Assembly: GCA_024223125.1 (NCBI GenBank) | Contig: JAAEOP010000357.1 | Location: 1-15,810 of the forward strand | DNA from: Chloroflexota bacterium | Lineage (GTDB): Bacteria; Chloroflexota; Anaerolineae; Promineifilales; Promineifilaceae | Direction: 5' to 3' | Length of the DNA: 15,810 bases | In this document: positions 7,179 to 14,234 of the stretch, in pieces | Layout of the letters: every line of letters begins with the position of its first letter | Position numbering within the stretch: position 1 is the stretch's first letter | Translations under genes and position numbers: made by a program | Notes under the pieces: model-generated | Seen by the model: only the letters and a program-made list of their open reading frames with translations | What the model was told of the DNA's origin: nothing | Databases searched by the model: none

Positions 7179-8507
7179 TCACGTTTTGTCTGTATGCGGC
7201 GAGATTTCGATGAGTGGGTACGGGTCTTTCCCTGTGATTAAGAGAGCGCCCCGTTTGCGCGCCAGGTAATACCAGGCCCATTGGAGCATCACGAGCAGCT
7301 TATTATCAAAGCCGATCAGAAAACTAATGTGGACAAATATCCAGATCAACCAGGCAAAATATCCGCTCAGGTGCAACGAACCAATGTTAGCCACAGCCGC
7401 GTTCCGGCCAATGACCGCCAGCGTACCTTTATCTTTATAGCGGAAAGGGGACGCCGCTTTGTCACTCTCACGAACCAGCAAGAGTCGAGCCACATAAACG
7501 CCTTGCTGCATCGCTACCTGAGCCACGCCGGGCAGTGGTTCCCCCATTTGGTGCGCGTAATGGGCTAAATCACCGATAACAAAAATATTCGAATAACCCG
7601 GTAAGGTCATATCCGGATTGACAATGACGCGACCCAAATTATCAGGTTGTATACCAGCTCTTTGGCAGAGGATCGGCCCTAGATATGAAGCCTTGACTCC
7701 CGCCGCCCAGATGATCGTTCTCGCGGTTAGTTGCGTTTCGGCCCCACTACTTGTATCCCGAAGGGTGATGACGCCATTTTTGCTGTCGGTTAACAGTGTG
7801 CCCGTTAACAGTTCCACGCCATGTTCCGTCAGGGCTTTTTTTGCCTTGTCTGAAAGCGGTGTTGGAAATGTGTTTAGAACCCGGTCTGTTCCCTCAACCA
7901 GGATGATTCGGGACTGACCAGGATTGATATGGGTAAATTTCTCTTGCAACGTCTCCTTTGCCAGCTCGCTAATAGCGCCGGCCATTTCTACGCCGGTTGC
8001 CCCGCCGCCAACGACGACAAAGTTGAGCCAGGCCTGTTGTCTTTGCGGGTCGGTTTCTCTCTCGGCCGTTTCAAAAGCCAACAATATTCGCCGACGAATG
8101 AATAAGGCGTCTTCAATGCTCTTTAGACCCGGCATCTCTTCCGCCCATTCATCATGACCAAAATAATGGTGCGACGCTCCGGTAGCAACGATGAGGCTGT
8201 CATAAGTCAAGTCGCCATCTCGCAAGATAATCCGTTGTTCATTTGGGAGAATATCTACCGCCTCGGCTGCAACCACCTCAATATTCTTGGCTCTGGAAAC
8301 TGCCTCTCGCAAAGGATAGGCAATATCACCGGGGGAAAGACCGCCTGTAGCCACTTGATAAAGCAGTGGCTGAAATAAGTGAAAGTTTCGTTTGTCCAGT
8401 AAAGTTACCCGCATCTTCACTGAACGTCCCAGCTTTTTGGCTGCGTTCAAGCCGCCAAAGCCGCCGCCGATGATTACAATGTGATGTCGTTGATCATGTT
8501 GATTCAT
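7179..8507 (-). CDS. ndh: Type II NADH dehydrogenase (NDH-2), FAD-dependent
   Basis: This non-proton-pumping NADH:quinone oxidoreductase would be a peripheral protein on the cytoplasmic face of the membrane, passing electrons from NADH through FAD to quinone. The 442 residues show the FAD dinucleotide fold IVIIGGGFGGLNAA (10-23), the NDH-2 stretch FQPLLYQVATGGLSPGDIA (45-63), and the NADH fold VVVGGGATGVEMAGA (165-179). The second FAD motif FVIGDLAH is followed by GVAQVAMQQG. The C-terminal segment SGYFAWLIWIFVHISFLIGF and WAWYYLARKRG provides the usual membrane-anchoring helices. A TTG three bases upstream is in frame, but ATG at 8507 has GGGGA six bases before it and is preferred. It is monocistronic here, diverging from the kinase pseudogene. 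Sulfide:quinone reductase relatives are less likely because the NDH-2 C-terminus is present. Confidence 0.92.
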   Translation of the reverse strand: MNQHDQRHHIVIIGGGFGGLNAAKKLGRSVKMRVTLLDKRNFHLFQPLLYQVATGGLSPGDIAYPLREAVSRAKNIEVVAAEAVDILPNEQRIILRDGDLTYDSLIVATGASHHYFGHDEWAEEMPGLKSIEDALFIRRRILLAFETAERETDPQRQQAWLNFVVVGGGATGVEMAGAISELAKETLQEKFTHINPGQSRIILVEGTDRVLNTFPTPLSDKAKKALTEHGVELLTGTLLTDSKNGVITLRDTSSGAETQLTARTIIWAAGVKASYLGPILCQRAGIQPDNLGRVIVNPDMTLPGYSNIFVIGDLAHYAHQMGEPLPGVAQVAMQQGVYVARLLLVRESDKAASPFRYKDKGTLAVIGRNAAVANIGSLHLSGYFAWLIWIFVHISFLIGFDNKLLVMLQWAWYYLARKRGALLITGKDPYPLIEISPHTDKT

Positions 8508-8540
8508 CAAAAATCCCCATCATTCGTTCTTCATATTTCC

Positions 8541-8569
8541 TTGACAATCATCGCCCCGCCCCGTCTACT
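8541..8569 (+). promoter_or_regulatory. Candidate sigma-70-type promoter for the kinase gene
   Basis: A perfect -35 hexamer TTGACA (8541-8546) is separated by 17 bases from TCTACT (8564-8569), a 4-of-6 match to a -10 box. It lies in the divergent region between the NADH dehydrogenase and the kinase, pointing toward the kinase, whose start follows about 140 bases later. No experimental support; the -10 is weak. Confidence 0.35.
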
Positions 8570-8707
8570 TTCGAGTATTTTTTAATGCTTGCGCTTCGCG
8601 GATTACAGAGTACTATCCTGTCGCGCCATCGTCAAATAATGGCTCAGGCGCGATCTGTGCCGGCGATTGGCGACATTCAGCAACCCACATTTTTGAGAGG
8701 ATCGTTC

Positions 8708-9420
8708 ATGACAACAAAACAATTTGTACTTGTGGCCGGTAATATTGGTGCTGGCAAAACTTCACTCACAGAACGTATTGGCGAACGGCTGGGCTGGTAT
8801 ACCGCTATGAATCCGTCAGCGACAACCCCTATCTGGCCGATTTTTATGAGGATATGAGCCAGTGGGCTTTCCATCTGCAAGTCTTCTTTATCGGACATCG
8901 GGCGGAGCAATACTTGGAGCTGTATCAATCGCCCCAATCAACCATCTCTGACCGCAGCATTTATGAAGATGCTCACATCTTTGCCCGCGCCCTGCACCAT
9001 ATGGGCGCTTTCACTGAGCGAGATCATGCCGCTTACCGGCGTACCTTCAACCTGGTCGTTAACAGCCTGCCCAAACCGGATTTGCTCCTTTATCTCAAAT
9101 GTCCTGTGCCCGTGTTGATGAAGCGTATTCGGCAGCGCGGCCGTGAAATGGAAAATAACATTACGGCCGAATACCTATCTCTATTAGAATCGTTTTACAA
9201 CGAATGGCTGCACAACTTTGACCTGTGCCCAATGTTGGTTATTCCCAGTGAAAACCTGGATTTTTGTATTGGTCAAGGGTTAGTTGAAACCTTGAATCCC
9301 GCGCCGGAATCGAGGCTTCAACCGGTCGTGAACAGGCGGGAACCGGCTGAAGCCTCGATTCCGGTCAAAAAGAGGAATTTCAAGCAATCTCTGACCAATA
9401 CAGAAAAAAGGTTGTTTTAG
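8708..9420 (+). pseudogene. Deoxynucleoside kinase (dCK/dGK family), frameshifted
   Basis: The product would be a cytoplasmic kinase that phosphorylates deoxynucleosides in nucleotide salvage. The ATG at 8708 follows GAGAGG and starts MTTKQFVLVAGNIGAGKTSL, a P-loop. After GWYT the correct reading shifts by one base: from TAT at 8806 it continues YESVSDNPYLADFYEDMSQW, then DRSIYEDAHIFARA and LYLKCPVPVLMKRIRQRGRE, all typical of the family. One missing base after 8805 (a GCN codon) explains everything. The reading frame is otherwise clean, so recent inactivation or an assembly error is more likely than old decay. The C-terminus runs about 50 residues past the usual end (after NLDF) through an inverted repeat at 9304-9364. 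The true stop may therefore have been displaced by that insertion. Confidence 0.85.
9304..9364. repeat. 61-bp inverted-repeat element inside the kinase C-terminal tail
   Basis: The arms CCGGAATCGAGGCTTCA (9304-9320) and TGAAGCCTCGATTCCGG (9348-9364) are perfectly complementary over 17 bases. They continue as ACCGGT / ACCGGC for a 23-bp stem with one mismatch around a 15-nt loop. It is read in frame by the kinase gene as an atypical Arg/Pro-rich tail. With such a strong stem it could stop transcription, but no T-run follows directly, so a dispersed palindromic insertion is equally plausible. Confidence 0.8.
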
Positions 9421-9422
9421 CC

Positions 9423-9439
9423 AAAAAACCCGGTTTTTT
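9423..9439. terminator. Possible weak bidirectional terminator (A6CC-C-GGT6 palindrome)
   Basis: AAAAAACCCGGTTTTTT is an almost perfect dyad that begins two bases past the kinase stop. The stem is AT-rich and ends in six T residues, resembling a short intrinsic terminator. The GC core is too small for certainty. Confidence 0.35.
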
Positions 9440-9468
9440 CAGTGGACTCATATCAAGTTGAAAACAAC

Positions 9469-9474
9469 AAGGAG
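9469..9474 (+). promoter_or_regulatory. Shine-Dalgarno deciding the GTG start of MBL hydrolase 1
   Basis: AAGGAG lies seven bases before GTG at 9482. The paralogue at 11947 has the identical AAGGAGAAAAA context before its ATG, which supports the GTG rather than the upstream in-frame TTG at 9458. Confidence 0.7.
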
Positions 9475-9481
9475 AAAAATT

Positions 9482-10747
9482 GTGTCTGATACACTCAAAA
9501 ATCCATATGGTGGCGGCCCAGGAACTGGTATTAGCTTACCCGATTATTTCCGGCCCACCCCCTCAGTAAAAATACGTAACAACTACTTTCCAGGATCAGA
9601 AACGCTTGGCCCAGATGAAATGCGAATCTCATACGTGGGTAGTTGTCCATTCCCGCCTCGTCGCAGTCAGGCAGGGACGGCCATTATGGTCGAATTGGGT
9701 AACGGCGACCGTTTCTTCTTTGACTTTGGCCCTGGCTGTATGCGTAATATCATCTCATTGGGCATACCCGTGCAAGAAATAAATGATATTTTCATCTCCC
9801 ATTTACACGTAGACCATTATCATGATTTGTCTTACTTACGGCCGTTTCGGGCTTGGGCTGGTGGCTACACACCATTGCGCGTTCATGGTCCATCGGGACG
9901 CACCCCAGAATTAGGCACGCAAGGCATGATAAATGGCATGGATCAGATGCTCAAATGGCACACAGAAGCGTTTGATGTCTTCCCCATCGGCGAAGGATAC
10001 GAATGTGAAGTTAACGAATTTGACTGGAAAGACGAGAACGGTATTTGCTATGAAAAGAATGGCGTTACCGTACGTCACTGGCGTCGTTCACACGCCAAAG
10101 ATGGTGCCACTGGCTACCGTTTAGATTGGAATGGCTTGAGTTTTGTTTGGACAGGAGACGGCCGTCCCGATGAACTATCCGTTAAATATGGTGCCGGCGC
10201 AGACGTGTTTGTCACCGAATGCCAAACTGATACAGCTCGTTTGATGGCGTTGAAATACGGCTTCCCTGAGTGGCTCACCAATTACACTATTGACACTCAT
10301 CACACCGTCCACTATGCCGTCGGCCACATGATGAAAGAGGTCAATCCACGCATCGGCATGGTGACTCATATTGATTACGATGAAGCCACCATCACCGAAG
10401 CCGTTGCTGGCATCCGCGCGCATTGGGAGGGGTTGTTTGCTTTTGGCGCACCAGACGGCATTATTGTTAATGTCACCAAAGATGAAATCTGGGTGCGCGA
10501 AGCGGCACTACCTGAATCGACAGGGATGGCTGCCCCCGATTTGCGTAAGCTATTTCAAGCTGATGAAAATGGTCTTGCTGTCTTGCCTCAACCACGCCGC
10601 ACACGTGCAGAACAACAAGAGCAACTGACCCGTGATCTTGAAATTGACCCCGCAAAATATTATCCACTAGATGTGGCCCGTGATCTATTGACAGAACTTC
10701 CAAATCCATTGGAAGTTCAATTTCCTCCTAAAAAGAAGGAAGATTAA
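9482..10747 (+). CDS. RNase Z-like metallo-beta-lactamase-fold hydrolase, paralogue 1
   Basis: This 421-residue MBL-fold enzyme should bind two Zn ions. The signature SHLHVDH sits at residues 106-112. Further likely ligands are the His of RSHAKDG (about 204), the Asp of WTGDGRP (226), the HH of DTHH (about 273) and the His of MVTHID (about 296). The order and the SH...GYRLDW stretch resemble the tRNase Z branch rather than beta-lactamases. There is no signal peptide, so it is probably cytoplasmic. It resembles proteins that I recall being named after GntH of guanitoxin clusters, but nothing else of that pathway is visible, so I do not transfer the function. It shares long conserved blocks with the paralogue at 11947, including AFDVFPIGEGYE, CYEKNGVT and RLDWNGLS. 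A terminator-like hairpin follows, then the CobW GTPase. Confidence 0.87.
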   Translation: MSDTLKNPYGGGPGTGISLPDYFRPTPSVKIRNNYFPGSETLGPDEMRISYVGSCPFPPRRSQAGTAIMVELGNGDRFFFDFGPGCMRNIISLGIPVQEINDIFISHLHVDHYHDLSYLRPFRAWAGGYTPLRVHGPSGRTPELGTQGMINGMDQMLKWHTEAFDVFPIGEGYECEVNEFDWKDENGICYEKNGVTVRHWRRSHAKDGATGYRLDWNGLSFVWTGDGRPDELSVKYGAGADVFVTECQTDTARLMALKYGFPEWLTNYTIDTHHTVHYAVGHMMKEVNPRIGMVTHIDYDEATITEAVAGIRAHWEGLFAFGAPDGIIVNVTKDEIWVREAALPESTGMAAPDLRKLFQADENGLAVLPQPRRTRAEQQEQLTRDLEIDPAKYYPLDVARDLLTELPNPLEVQFPPKKKED

Positions 10748-10766
10748 CTAAATAATTCTAATTTAC

Positions 10767-10802
10767 GTGCGACGCTCTATAAAAGTGCGTCACACTTTTT
10801 TT
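10767..10802 (+). terminator. Rho-independent terminator after MBL hydrolase 1
   Basis: The arms GTGCGACGC (10767-10775) and GCGTCACAC (10787-10795) pair with one mismatch around an 11-nt loop. Seven T residues (10796-10802) follow. It lies between the MBL gene and the CobW gene, so the GTPase may be expressed partly by read-through or from its own promoter. Confidence 0.65.
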
Positions 10803-10818
10803 ATTTTTGGAGCTAACT

Positions 10819-11823
10819 ATGGAAATTATTGAAAACGGAGAAACGGCCGTTCCCGTTACCATCCTTGCTGGATTTTTAGGCGCAGGCAAAACCACATTAC
10901 TCAACCGCATCCTCAATGGAGATCATGGTCTACGTATCGCCGTCCTCGTCAACGACTTTGGAGCCATAAATATTGATGCCGAACTCATCGTCGGCGTCGA
11001 AGACAACGCCATCAGCCTAGCAAATGGCTGTGTCTGTTGTGAAATTCGGGATGATTTGGTGGAAACAATTGAAGAAGTGGTTAGTCGGCCTGAAAACCCA
11101 GAATACATCTTGCTCGAAGCCAGCGGTGTTGCTGACCCCGCAGGTATAGCCATGACCTTTGTCCAACCTCAATTCCGCGACCGCATTCGCCTAGACAGCA
11201 TCATCTCCATTGTCGATGCCGAGCAAGTATTTGCCTATCCCGAATATCCCCAACTTCAGGAATTAAAAATGCGTCAGATTGCTTTCTCCGACATGGTCAT
11301 CCTCAATAAGGTTGACCTGGTAGACGAGGCGCAATTACAAAAAGTAAAAGATTGGATTGGTAAACGACTGACACGGGTACGCATTGTCGAGGCCGTGCAA
11401 TGTGACATACCCTTAGAAATTTTGCTCGGTGTGGGGCGTTTTGATGTCCAACAATTGGCCGAAATTCCAGACAGTCATCCCCACGATCACGAGACTAATC
11501 ATGGACAAGTTTTTAGCACGTGGAGTTATCAGTCAGATAAACCCTTTTCGCTCGAAGCACTACAAGAAATGATCAGGCGAAAACTACCCGAAAACATCTA
11601 TCGCTGTAAAGGTGTTATCTATGCGCTAGATGCCCCCGATAATCGGGCAATCTTGCAAGTCGTCGGTCGCCGTTCTGATGTTGCCTTGGGGGAAGAATGG
11701 GGAAACGTGCAGTCACGCACACAAATTGTAGCCATTGCCGCCGCAGGCAGCATTGACACAGAAGTTTTGACAGCTTTGTTTGAGGAGTGTGTCCACGAAA
11801 CCACAAACAAAGCTGCTCTATAA
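10819..11823 (+). CDS. COG0523/CobW-family G3E GTPase, putative metal chaperone
   Basis: This 334-residue protein is a G3E-class P-loop GTPase of the CobW/YjiA/ZNG1 group, cytoplasmic metal (often zinc) chaperones or insertases. Visible motifs are Walker A GFLGAGKTTLL (18-28), the metal-binding GCVCCEIRDDL (CxCC at 71-74), LLEASGVADP with the Walker B-type Glu (98-107), and NKVDL (163-167). A His-rich loop SHPHDHETNH (219-228) follows, then a CobW C-terminal domain ending LQVVGRR...VAIAAAGSID...LTALFEEC. ATG at 10819 is preceded by GGAG six bases away; an upstream TTG is unlikely. It sits between two zinc-dependent MBL paralogues, which suggests that it loads them with metal (inference). Its 3' end is repeated in two downstream gene fragments. 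Confidence 0.92.
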   Translation: MEIIENGETAVPVTILAGFLGAGKTTLLNRILNGDHGLRIAVLVNDFGAINIDAELIVGVEDNAISLANGCVCCEIRDDLVETIEEVVSRPENPEYILLEASGVADPAGIAMTFVQPQFRDRIRLDSIISIVDAEQVFAYPEYPQLQELKMRQIAFSDMVILNKVDLVDEAQLQKVKDWIGKRLTRVRIVEAVQCDIPLEILLGVGRFDVQQLAEIPDSHPHDHETNHGQVFSTWSYQSDKPFSLEALQEMIRRKLPENIYRCKGVIYALDAPDNRAILQVVGRRSDVALGEEWGNVQSRTQIVAIAAAGSIDTEVLTALFEECVHETTNKAAL

Positions 11824-11864
11824 AAGTATTTTGGGCTGGTCACTGTTTTGCCCACTTAATGATC

Positions 11865-11890
11865 ATCATTTCCGCCTATGCAGGGATGAT
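11865..11890. repeat. Degenerate REP-like hairpin
   Basis: ATCATTTCCGCCTATGCAGGGATGAT style dyad (outer arms ATCAT/ATGAT, inner CC.../...GG), sitting between cobW and the second MBL gene. Its TCATT-CC-GC...GC-GG-ATGA pattern resembles a mutated half of the element at 43-108. Similarity is partial. Confidence 0.35.
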
Positions 11891-11946
11891 ATTTACCGAA
11901 AGGATGATTGTTCTCAATCATTCCACTGTTTTAACAAGGAGAAAAA

Positions 11947-13308
11947 ATGACAGAAAAGAAAATAGTAACCGATCCAGAAGAATTGCAAAAAGTTTTATCT
12001 GGCGGTGTCCCTATGGGACGCTGGCAAGAAGGGTTAATGTTTGAGGGTATTGAACCGATGCCCTGGTTGAAGAGTGCCGCCAACTGGTTCCCAAACACTG
12101 AAGAAATTCAACCAGATGAGATGCGGATCACCTTTATGGGGTCTTCGCCGACCCTCCGCCCAGGTCAGATGAATACCTCGATTTTTGTTGAACTGGGCAA
12201 TGGCGATTCATTCATCTTTGACATTGGTGAAGGGGCTATATCGAACTACAGCGCCTGCCGTTTGTCTTTGAATGAGTTGAATAATATCTTCATCACCCAT
12301 TTACATGTGGATCATTTTGGCTCATTGCCCTATCTGTACATGTTTGGAGCCTGGGCTGGCCGCTGGCATGAGCCGTTGCGGGTAACTGGGCCATCTGGAC
12401 GTACAGAAAAAGATGGCGTAGCCTACATGGTCGATGGCATGAAGCGTATGTTACATTGGCATCGTGATGCTTTTGATGTCTTCCCCATTGGTGAAGGGTA
12501 CGAAGTGGACGTGCATGAGTTTGATTTCATGGATGACGGCGGCGTATGTTACGAGAAAAACGGCGTCACGATTACCCACTGGCGGCAATCCCATGCTAAA
12601 GATGGCGCTTCGGCTTACCGTCTCGATTGGAATGGCTTGAGTATGTCGTTCACTGGCGACGGCCGTCCCAATTCTCTAACCGAAAAATATGCGGAAGGTG
12701 TGGATGTATTGATCACTGAATTGATGGCAGAAGTTATTTCGATTTCTTCGGGTGTACAGGGCGTACCTCCTTTCCTCGGTCGCTATACAGTCGATACACA
12801 TCATAATCCCGGATATGCGGCTGGATATCTGTACGATAAAGTAAAACCGCGTTTAGCTATGGCGACGCATGTCTTTAACGATGAGTACGCCAACCCTGAA
12901 ACGCTGGCTGAAGTGCGCGAAAATTGGAAGGGACCTTTCCACTTTGGTTTTGATTTGGTTGTTGTTAATGTCACCAAGGACAAACTTTGGATACGCGAGG
13001 GTGTCGTATCAGATCACCCCAACCTCAAACCGCCTCAGTTTGACCTGTCTGCAGGCTTTTTGCATGTCCCCCTGCCGCGTAATCAGCGCGTAGACATTCA
13101 AGAGCCAACTATTAGAGAGGCCGAGATTGCACCGGAAAAATATTATCCCGAAGCTAATTACCCCGTCCTCCTTGAAGAGTGGCCTGTTGATGGCGATATT
13201 CAAGCCGATTTGGACATGTTCCCCGATGATTTCACAAACAGTATCGGTGAAAATTACCAACGTAAACAAAGATTGAAAAAAGCGCACGAAGAAAAAGAGA
13301 ACAAATAA
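11947..13308 (+). CDS. RNase Z-like metallo-beta-lactamase-fold hydrolase, paralogue 2
   Basis: This 453-residue paralogue of the protein at 9482 is collinear along its length. The metal-binding signature THLHVDH is at residues 117-123, the third-motif His is in QSHAKDG (about 216), the Asp is in FTGDGRP (238), DTHH is at 283-286, and the final His is in MATHVF (308). It differs by an N-terminal extension (MTEKKIVTDPEEL...), an insertion after LITEL (about residues 260-277), and a charged, Lys/Glu-rich C-terminus. DTHHNPGYAAGYL replaces the partner's DTHHTVHYAVGHM, so a nearby His is lost. ATG has AAGGAG six bases upstream. Two diverged paralogues in one cluster could form a heterodimer or use different substrates (inference). 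No signal peptide. Confidence 0.88.
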   Translation: MTEKKIVTDPEELQKVLSGGVPMGRWQEGLMFEGIEPMPWLKSAANWFPNTEEIQPDEMRITFMGSSPTLRPGQMNTSIFVELGNGDSFIFDIGEGAISNYSACRLSLNELNNIFITHLHVDHFGSLPYLYMFGAWAGRWHEPLRVTGPSGRTEKDGVAYMVDGMKRMLHWHRDAFDVFPIGEGYEVDVHEFDFMDDGGVCYEKNGVTITHWRQSHAKDGASAYRLDWNGLSMSFTGDGRPNSLTEKYAEGVDVLITELMAEVISISSGVQGVPPFLGRYTVDTHHNPGYAAGYLYDKVKPRLAMATHVFNDEYANPETLAEVRENWKGPFHFGFDLVVVNVTKDKLWIREGVVSDHPNLKPPQFDLSAGFLHVPLPRNQRVDIQEPTIREAEIAPEKYYPEANYPVLLEEWPVDGDIQADLDMFPDDFTNSIGENYQRKQRLKKAHEEKENK

Positions 13309-13346
13309 CCAGTTAGGCTCACCTAAATAGGTGGTTTGATTTGAGG

Positions 13347-13384
13347 GTCGGGGCTTGGCATAAAACCCAAGCATCGGCCCCGAC
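13347..13384. other. Imperfect GC-rich hairpin downstream of MBL paralogue 2
   Basis: GTCGGGG-CTTGG (13347-13358) can pair with CCAAG (13367-13371) and CCCCGAC (13378-13384), leaving a six-base bulge (13372-13377). A small CACCT/AGGTG hairpin precedes it at 13320-13333. Either could slow or stop transcription after the MBL gene, but neither is followed by a good T-run. They lie exactly where the truncated cobW remnant begins, so they may mark a recombination junction. Confidence 0.4.
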
Positions 13385-13399
13385 TATTACCGCCAATGC

Positions 13400-13588
13400 C
13401 GCAACAACACCGCCGAACAGCCAGAACGACGGGGTATTTTGCAAGTGGTTGGTCGTCGCGCCGATATTTCGCTTGAATCGGAATGGGGTGAGCGCGAACC
13501 GCACACCAAAATCGTCGCCATCGGTGCACCCGATAGTATTGACAATGGCGAATTGACGGCGTTGTTTGAGGCGTGTATCGCTCAATAA
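13400..13588 (+). pseudogene. 3'-end remnant A of a second CobW-family gene
   Basis: The frame ending at TAA 13586-13588 reads TAEQPERRGILQVVGRRADI and continues SLESEWGEREPHTKIVAIGA, then ...GELTALFEACIAQ. This is the final part of the CobW C-terminal domain and aligns with DNRAILQVVGRRSDV...TEVLTALFEECV of the intact gene at 10819. The GTPase domain and any start are absent; the sequence before about 13400 does not resemble CobW. The frame has no stop within the aligned part, so it was either truncated recently or kept for translational context. It lies 17 bases before the membrane protein's ATG. Confidence 0.82.
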
Positions 13589-13604
13589 TTTAGTTGGAAG
13601 AAAT

Positions 13605-14060
13605 ATGAGTGCAAACAAAACAACACAGGTAACAATTACACAAAAACAGCATCTTTATGTTTCATGGACATCTGATGTTCTGGTCTACATTGTTGTTCTA
13701 AACCTTTTCGTAGAATTTGTAGATGCAATTGTCATTGATTCGTTTTGGATTTCGATATTAACGGCCGTTCTTCTTAAAGCCCTCCTCGATGTTGTTATTC
13801 ATCTAGAACATCGTGTTGGTGATTTTTTTGATAAAAAAGGGGGGCAATTCTTCAAATTCGTTGGAATTGTTGCAAAATTCCTGATTCTGTTTACGTCTAA
13901 GTTTATAATCCTTGAAGTTGTTGATATCGTCTTTGGAGATCATGTTGAGCTTGGGCATTTCATCGATGTACTCGTCCTCATTATCGCCATGATTGTGGCA
14001 AAAGCACTCATGGTGAAGGTTTACAAAAATCTTGGCGAATCCACCCCCTCGGCATCCTGA
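13605..14060 (+). CDS. Small four-helix integral membrane protein of unknown function
   Basis: This 151-residue protein is not recognised. It has a polar N-terminus (about residues 1-22) and four hydrophobic segments, near 24-44, 47-65, 80-105 and 113-135, with no signal-peptide cleavage pattern. The two halves look alike: LFVEFVDAIVI followed by a helix ending in LEHRVG, and FIILEVVDIVFG followed by a helix ending in VYKNLG, which suggests an internal duplication of a two-helix unit. Charged residues inside the helices (E, D, K, H) could line a channel or metal path. ATG at 13605 follows GGAAG; an in-frame TTG at 13566 lies within remnant A and is less likely. It carries one ACGGCCGT octamer. 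It lies between two CobW fragments and may have entered by the same rearrangement. Confidence 0.75.
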   Translation: MSANKTTQVTITQKQHLYVSWTSDVLVYIVVLNLFVEFVDAIVIDSFWISILTAVLLKALLDVVIHLEHRVGDFFDKKGGQFFKFVGIVAKFLILFTSKFIILEVVDIVFGDHVELGHFIDVLVLIIAMIVAKALMVKVYKNLGESTPSAS

Positions 14061-14063
14061 AAG

Positions 14064-14223
14064 GAATAGGGTGAGCGCGAACCACAGATGCAAATTGTGG
14101 CAATCGGTGCGCCAGGACAGCATGGATGAGGCTGAGTTGACAGCTTTGTTTGAGGGATGTGTGGCAGAATTGGAAACGACCGTTTTCGACAACGACCATT
14201 CCCCATCCATTGGCTCATTCTAG
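14064..14223 (+). pseudogene. 3'-end remnant B of a third CobW-family gene, with nonsense and frameshift
   Basis: From 14064 the sequence reads E-stop-GEREPQMQIVAIGAPG. After a one-base shift near 14118 it reads SMDEAELTALFEGCVAELET, ending at TAG 14221-14223. This is the CobW C-terminal end once more. The first 20 bases match remnant A (13481-13500) with one difference, which turns the TGG Trp codon into TAG. TTGACAGCTTTGTTTGAGG (14137-14155) is identical to 11767-11785 of the intact cobW. Only about 50 codons survive. The stop TAG overlaps the Shine-Dalgarno of the following sulfatase. Confidence 0.8.
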
Positions 14224-14234
14224 GAGATAAACTC

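Noticed and set aside
6801..7241. 146-codon plus-strand open frame between the permease fusion and ndh
   Set aside because: It overlaps ndh antisense and lies in a different frame from the glycosidase-like remnant, which has the better homology signal.
8804..8812. Programmed -1 frameshift in the kinase
   Set aside because: No slippery sequence or downstream pseudoknot is evident, and this family is not known to use frameshifting.
9482..13308. Guanitoxin-type biosynthetic cluster
   Set aside because: Only the MBL proteins recall that pathway; none of the PLP enzymes, methyltransferase or kinase expected are in the window.
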